DNA from: Candidatus Dormiibacterota bacterium
GTDB taxonomy: Bacteria > Chloroflexota > Dormibacteria > Dormibacterales > Dormibacteraceae
Assembly: GCA_003169845.1 (NCBI GenBank)
Contig: PNAG01000023.1
Coordinates: 62,001 to 126,000, forward strand
Direction of reading: 5' to 3'
DNA: 64,000 bases
The position numbers were made by a program, and so were the translations under genes. The notes beneath the pieces are model-generated. The model made no database searches. It was not told the origin of the DNA and worked only from the letters and a program-made list of their open reading frames with translations. Below are positions 60,427 through 64,000 of this stretch, piece after piece (position 1 is the first letter of the stretch; each line of letters opens with the position of its first letter).

Positions 60427-61072
60427 GGTCTTGGTACCGGTGCGGATCGAAGCGATGACGTTGGGCGAGGCGTGGATGGCGATCGCGGCGGCGATTCTCA
60501 CAAGCGGGGTCGTCGGGAGCTGGGAAGGACTGCCAATCGTCGAGGTGTTTCGCGCGACGCTCGACGTGAAATCACCGAGGGTGGACGACCCGATCATTGC
60601 CCAGCACGGCGATCCCGAGCGGCTGGCAGGGATGCACGCGAACTTTACCGACCACTCCCGTGTGCCAGAACTCGGTGACTCCGACAGCTACGCGACGCGC
60701 CTGTACGACTACGCCCACACAGGCCGCGACCAGATCCGTTGGGTGATCGACCGACTGGCCGCCAATCCATGGGCGCGCGACGCGACGGTCACTACGTTCC
60801 AGCCATTAACCGACACCAGCTACATACCGTGCGTCAGCCTGCTCGACTTCTGGCTCGTCAAAGGTGAACTCCAGCTCGCCGTCTACGCTCACGCCATCGA
60901 CTTCGGCACAAAGGGCTATGCCAATCTCGTCGAGCTCACAGCGTTACAAAATCGCGTGGCTGGCGACCTCGGCGTCGGGGTCGGCACGCTGACGATGACG
61001 GTGAAGTCGGCCCACATTTATCAGACCGAGCTTGGCCTGATGCGACGCATCATCGCGGCGACACAGGGTTAA
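60419..61072 (+). CDS. Divergent thymidylate-synthase-fold (ThyA-like) protein
   Basis: SYIPCVSLLDFWLVKGELQLAVYAHAIDFGTKGYANLVEL...VGTLTMTVKSAHIYQTE aligns by eye with ThyA PPCHxxxQF...SxDxxLGxPFNxxxY...GDxHxYxNH; possible alternative GTG start at 60404. Confidence 0.7.
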   Translation: MTEVLVPVRIEAMTLGEAWMAIAAAILTSGVVGSWEGLPIVEVFRATLDVKSPRVDDPIIAQHGDPERLAGMHANFTDHSRVPELGDSDSYATRLYDYAHTGRDQIRWVIDRLAANPWARDATVTTFQPLTDTSYIPCVSLLDFWLVKGELQLAVYAHAIDFGTKGYANLVELTALQNRVAGDLGVGVGTLTMTVKSAHIYQTELGLMRRIIAATQG

Positions 61073-61258
61073 CCACCCGAGTCAATTGGGGTCTCAAAAA
61101 GAGGTATCCCGGTTCGCGAACACGGGCCTCATGCGATTGGATCTGTAACTCTCAAAACGACAGGGTGCAACTCATTTCGCTTACGGGTGAAGGATCGTTC
61201 AGCGGTGGAGCAAGCTTGTGGGTCGGTGAGAGATGTGATCGAGCTCGTGGCGAGCTAA

Positions 61259-62020
61259 ATGTGGAACCCAACGCCCAACCTACCTGCGGGCTACGGCGGG
61301 CTGTTGATACTCGTGGCTTTCGTGGCAGCCATGGTGTGGATCGTATGGATGGGCCAGAGGCGGGCGCAATTCGCCGGTGTGAGCGAGGTCAGCGCGGCGG
61401 AGCAGGCGCTGCTGGGCCAGGCGGCGCGCGCGATGTACGTGGGTCCCGAGTTTAGGCTCTGCAACATTGACACGCCGAGCGAATTCGACAGCCACGTGCT
61501 CTCGCTGTTCGACAGCATCGGGGCGAACCGCGATGACATCGACACCAAGATCGAGAACGTGCGTGCCTATCTGAAATCCGGCTGCTCCCGGTTCGAGCGC
61601 TTGAAGAACAAACAGAAGCTCGATCTCGTGTATCGCAACGGGGCGGCGTACCTGGTGCGGCCAAGACCAGAACGGTCGACGCTCGGCATGCAGCAGCTGC
61701 TCGCGAGCTGGGGGAGGGTGGGCCGGGTCGTCTCGAGCAGCGAGGGCCCGTCGAAGGTGCCCGAGGCCTGGATCCGTCCGCTCGTAAACGACTCCGCGCC
61801 CCAGGTCTCCTACGCAGGCAGCGGGAGTCGGATGGTGCTCGTTTTGTCCCCCAACCGCCAAGCGTTGGTGGGCGCGCTGTTCTTCTCGGTCTGCGGGACC
61901 ATGATCGCCTACGCAGCTCGGCCTGACCTGATCACAGACCTCGAATGGGGCGTGGGCATCTTCTTTGCCTACCTCGCTCTCTACAAACTTGGTGTGCTTA
62001 AACCGTACAAGCGCAAGTAA
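61259..62020 (+). CDS. Membrane hypothetical protein
   Basis: 253-aa ORF, N-terminal TM and two C-terminal hydrophobic segments. Confidence 0.6.
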   Translation: MWNPTPNLPAGYGGLLILVAFVAAMVWIVWMGQRRAQFAGVSEVSAAEQALLGQAARAMYVGPEFRLCNIDTPSEFDSHVLSLFDSIGANRDDIDTKIENVRAYLKSGCSRFERLKNKQKLDLVYRNGAAYLVRPRPERSTLGMQQLLASWGRVGRVVSSSEGPSKVPEAWIRPLVNDSAPQVSYAGSGSRMVLVLSPNRQALVGALFFSVCGTMIAYAARPDLITDLEWGVGIFFAYLALYKLGVLKPYKRK

Positions 62021-62572
62021 AAGTCAGATCCACCGGAGGTTGAGGAGCGCTTCCCCTGCCGCCAAGCCCCCGACAAACCGGTGGCTGATCGCCCCCGATA
62101 CGGAAAGTCGGTCGCGGTCAGCCCGAATGCTTGTTTAGGAACGCAAGAGTCGTTAGCGGCAGCGCCCAAAGGCGAATACCGCGCCATCCCCGAGGCGAAC
62201 CACAGCAACATCCCGATGGCGAGCCCGGACGCTGTAGCAGACACGGTCAGAGACGTCTCGAACGACGCCAGTTCGGCTGAACCCCCTTGCGACCATCGAG
62301 CACCCGATTTGGTTCAGAGTCCCATGGTCAGCAGGCCGTCGACGGCCACTGTCCGTTATGTGTAGTCGTTCGTGTAGTAATCCAAGCCATCCCTTATGGC
62401 TCAATACAGGCTCTGCGGGCATATGCCATACCTCAATCGAGTTCAAAACGCCCGAAACCGCTAGAAATTATTGGCCCGGCGAGACGTTCGACGTGATCAG
62501 GTGCGCTGTGGTGGGATCGGAGGCCCCACGGCATTTCGCCACCTGCGATCCGCGACTCGCGATGCGCGGCGG

Positions 62573-63178
62573 ATGGCTCGATCTTTCGCTTGGTTCCTGG
62601 TCAGCGAGAATCATCGGGTGGGACCGAGCCCGAGTCGGGGGGATCTGTATGAGCGCTCATACGAAGTGCGAGCTGCCGCGGGCGAGGACGTCCACGGGGA
62701 GGCTAATTTCGTCACTCGTTTTTCGCCCGGAAGCGTCCTGGATGCGGGCTGCGGCACGGGCCGAGTGGGCAGGGAGCTAAACCGGCGAGGTGTCGATGTG
62801 GTCGGCGTGGATCGCGACGCCGAGATGCTGGAGACGGCCCGGTATCGGTGCCCTTCAGCGTCATGGATCGAGGGTGACATCAGCGCCATCGATCTTGGCC
62901 GCACGTTCGACATCGTTTTGATGGCCGGCAATGTGATCAACTTCGTCATTCCAGAGTTCCGGCGGCAGGCCCTCGAGAATCTCGTGCACCATCTGAACCC
63001 GGCCGGCCTCCTCATCAATGGGCACTCGATCCGGCGTGACGGGTGCCCGCCCGCATTGTTTGCGATCTGGGCCGAGGCCGCGGGCCTGGAGCTGGTCGAA
63101 CGCTGGTCGACCTGGGATCAGGACCCCTTCGCCGACAACTCGGACTACGCCCTTACCGTTCATCGCCTCCGCGCCTAA
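62573..63178 (+). CDS. Class I SAM-dependent methyltransferase (start uncertain)
   Basis: SVLDAGCGTGRVGRELNRRGVDVVGVDRDAEMLETAR...FDIVLMAGNVINFV. Confidence 0.88.
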   Translation: MARSFAWFLVSENHRVGPSPSRGDLYERSYEVRAAAGEDVHGEANFVTRFSPGSVLDAGCGTGRVGRELNRRGVDVVGVDRDAEMLETARYRCPSASWIEGDISAIDLGRTFDIVLMAGNVINFVIPEFRRQALENLVHHLNPAGLLINGHSIRRDGCPPALFAIWAEAAGLELVERWSTWDQDPFADNSDYALTVHRLRA

Positions 63179-63180
63179 CG

Positions 63181-63606
63181 AGAGACACGGGCAGCCTCGA
63201 AGGCGATCTAACGCATGTCGCCGAGAGCTGGGTCCGGCTGGCGAACCTTCAGCGCGGCGGCCGCGCGGTGGCCCATTTCATCGCGGAGGCGCAGAGTGAT
63301 CCCGACCTGGCCGTTGCCTGGCGCGAGCGCTTTGTGAACCGGATCCGGAAGGAACGCTTGCCCATCATCGAGCGCGCGATCGCGCGAGCCGAGATTCCAC
63401 CCGGCAGCGACCCCGAGCTGATCATGGATCTTCTCTTCGGTCCGCTCTACCACCGCTACCTCAACGGCCATCTTCCGCTCGACGAATCGTTCGCTCGAGG
63501 TGTTGCGCGGATGGTGGCGGCGGGCGCCCTGGATGGTGCCGCTGGGGAGCATCCCCCTCCCCCCAATCAGAGGAGGGGGGCGAGGAGAGGGGCGAGGAAG
63601 AATTAG
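63181..63606 (+). pseudogene. TetR/AcrR C-terminal ligand-domain fragment lacking the HTH
   Basis: DTGSLEGDLTHVAESWV...FIAEAQSDPDLAVAWRERFVNRIRKERLPIIERAIARAEIPPGSDPELIMDLLFGPLYHRYL matches TetR_C patterns; begins right after the methyltransferase stop. Confidence 0.75.
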
Positions 63607-63633
63607 CCGCGTGTCCGGGCGGCCCGGAGTCGC

Positions 63634-63662
63634 TCCCAGCAACTTCCCAGCAACCTCCCAGG
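63634..63662 (+). promoter_or_regulatory. Three 11-bp-phased direct repeats (TCCCAGCAACT/TCCCAGCAACC/TCCCAGG)
   Basis: Repeat units start at 63634, 63645, 63656. Confidence 0.65.
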
Positions 63663-63772
63663 TCCGGTCTACCTCGCACTCAGCTCGCCCCCAGGTGCCG
63701 TGGGCATCTTTAGAGGCATTCAAGCAGCAAGCCGCCTCCCTCTCGGAGACAGGCGTTCGCGAGGTAGTTTCC

Positions 63773-64000
63773 ATGTTGAACTCTGACCGTTTCGCAAGCG
63801 AATCCCTCGATTCGCCCGGCGGGTTGACGCCCCCGAGTGATCCGCCGGTGGATCCCTTCGATTCACCTTCGGGCTGGTCTCCGCCGCCGGGCAAGACCCA
63901 CCTCAGGCGGGCACCTCGAAGGCTGGCCATCGGGGCCACCGTGGTCGCCCTCGTCGGCATGTTGGGGGTCCTCCTCCTCGGCACAAACACGGCCAGCGCG
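63773..64000 (+). CDS. N-terminus of membrane-anchored or secreted protein, truncated at window edge
   Basis: Open frame of 76 codons to the window end: MLNSDRFASESLDSPGGL...HLRRAPRRLAIGATVVALVGMLGVLLLGTNTASA (TM/signal anchor). Confidence 0.7.
   Translation, partial: MLNSDRFASESLDSPGGLTPPSDPPVDPFDSPSGWSPPPGKTHLRRAPRRLAIGATVVALVGMLGVLLLGTNTASA

Overview
GC-rich chromosomal window, probably from a deep-branching monoderm (Chloroflexota/Dormibacterota-like or actinobacterial; inferred from MurT/GatD, bS22 and DUF222-HNH genes, not proven). Most of it is housekeeping: pncB fragment, glyS, recO, a CBS-domain hemolysin, prs, glmU, lon, gatD-murT, ispE, rpsT, holA, comEC-comEA, tRNA-Gln, leuS, LemA, tRNA-Ala, metH, ALDH, malQ, acnA. 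There is also a glycan-type cluster (GT-C membrane protein, asnB, GT2, DUF2079) and a visibly less GC-rich accessory island at about 4.2-10.4 kb. The island carries nuclease-fold, K+-channel, HsdR_N-like and Schlafen/AlbA_2-like genes. Main second-look items: an un-called 32-aa bS22 gene with a strong leader hairpin; recO apparently starting at CTG; the accessory island; a ComEC with a degenerate metallo-beta-lactamase domain; a divergent ThyA-like protein behind acnA; a headless TetR fragment; three 11-bp-phased repeats before a secreted/membrane protein; an orphan minus-strand terminator suggesting a leader RNA; and several small dispersed repeat families, some translated into protein C-termini. 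All calls are by eye, with no database search.
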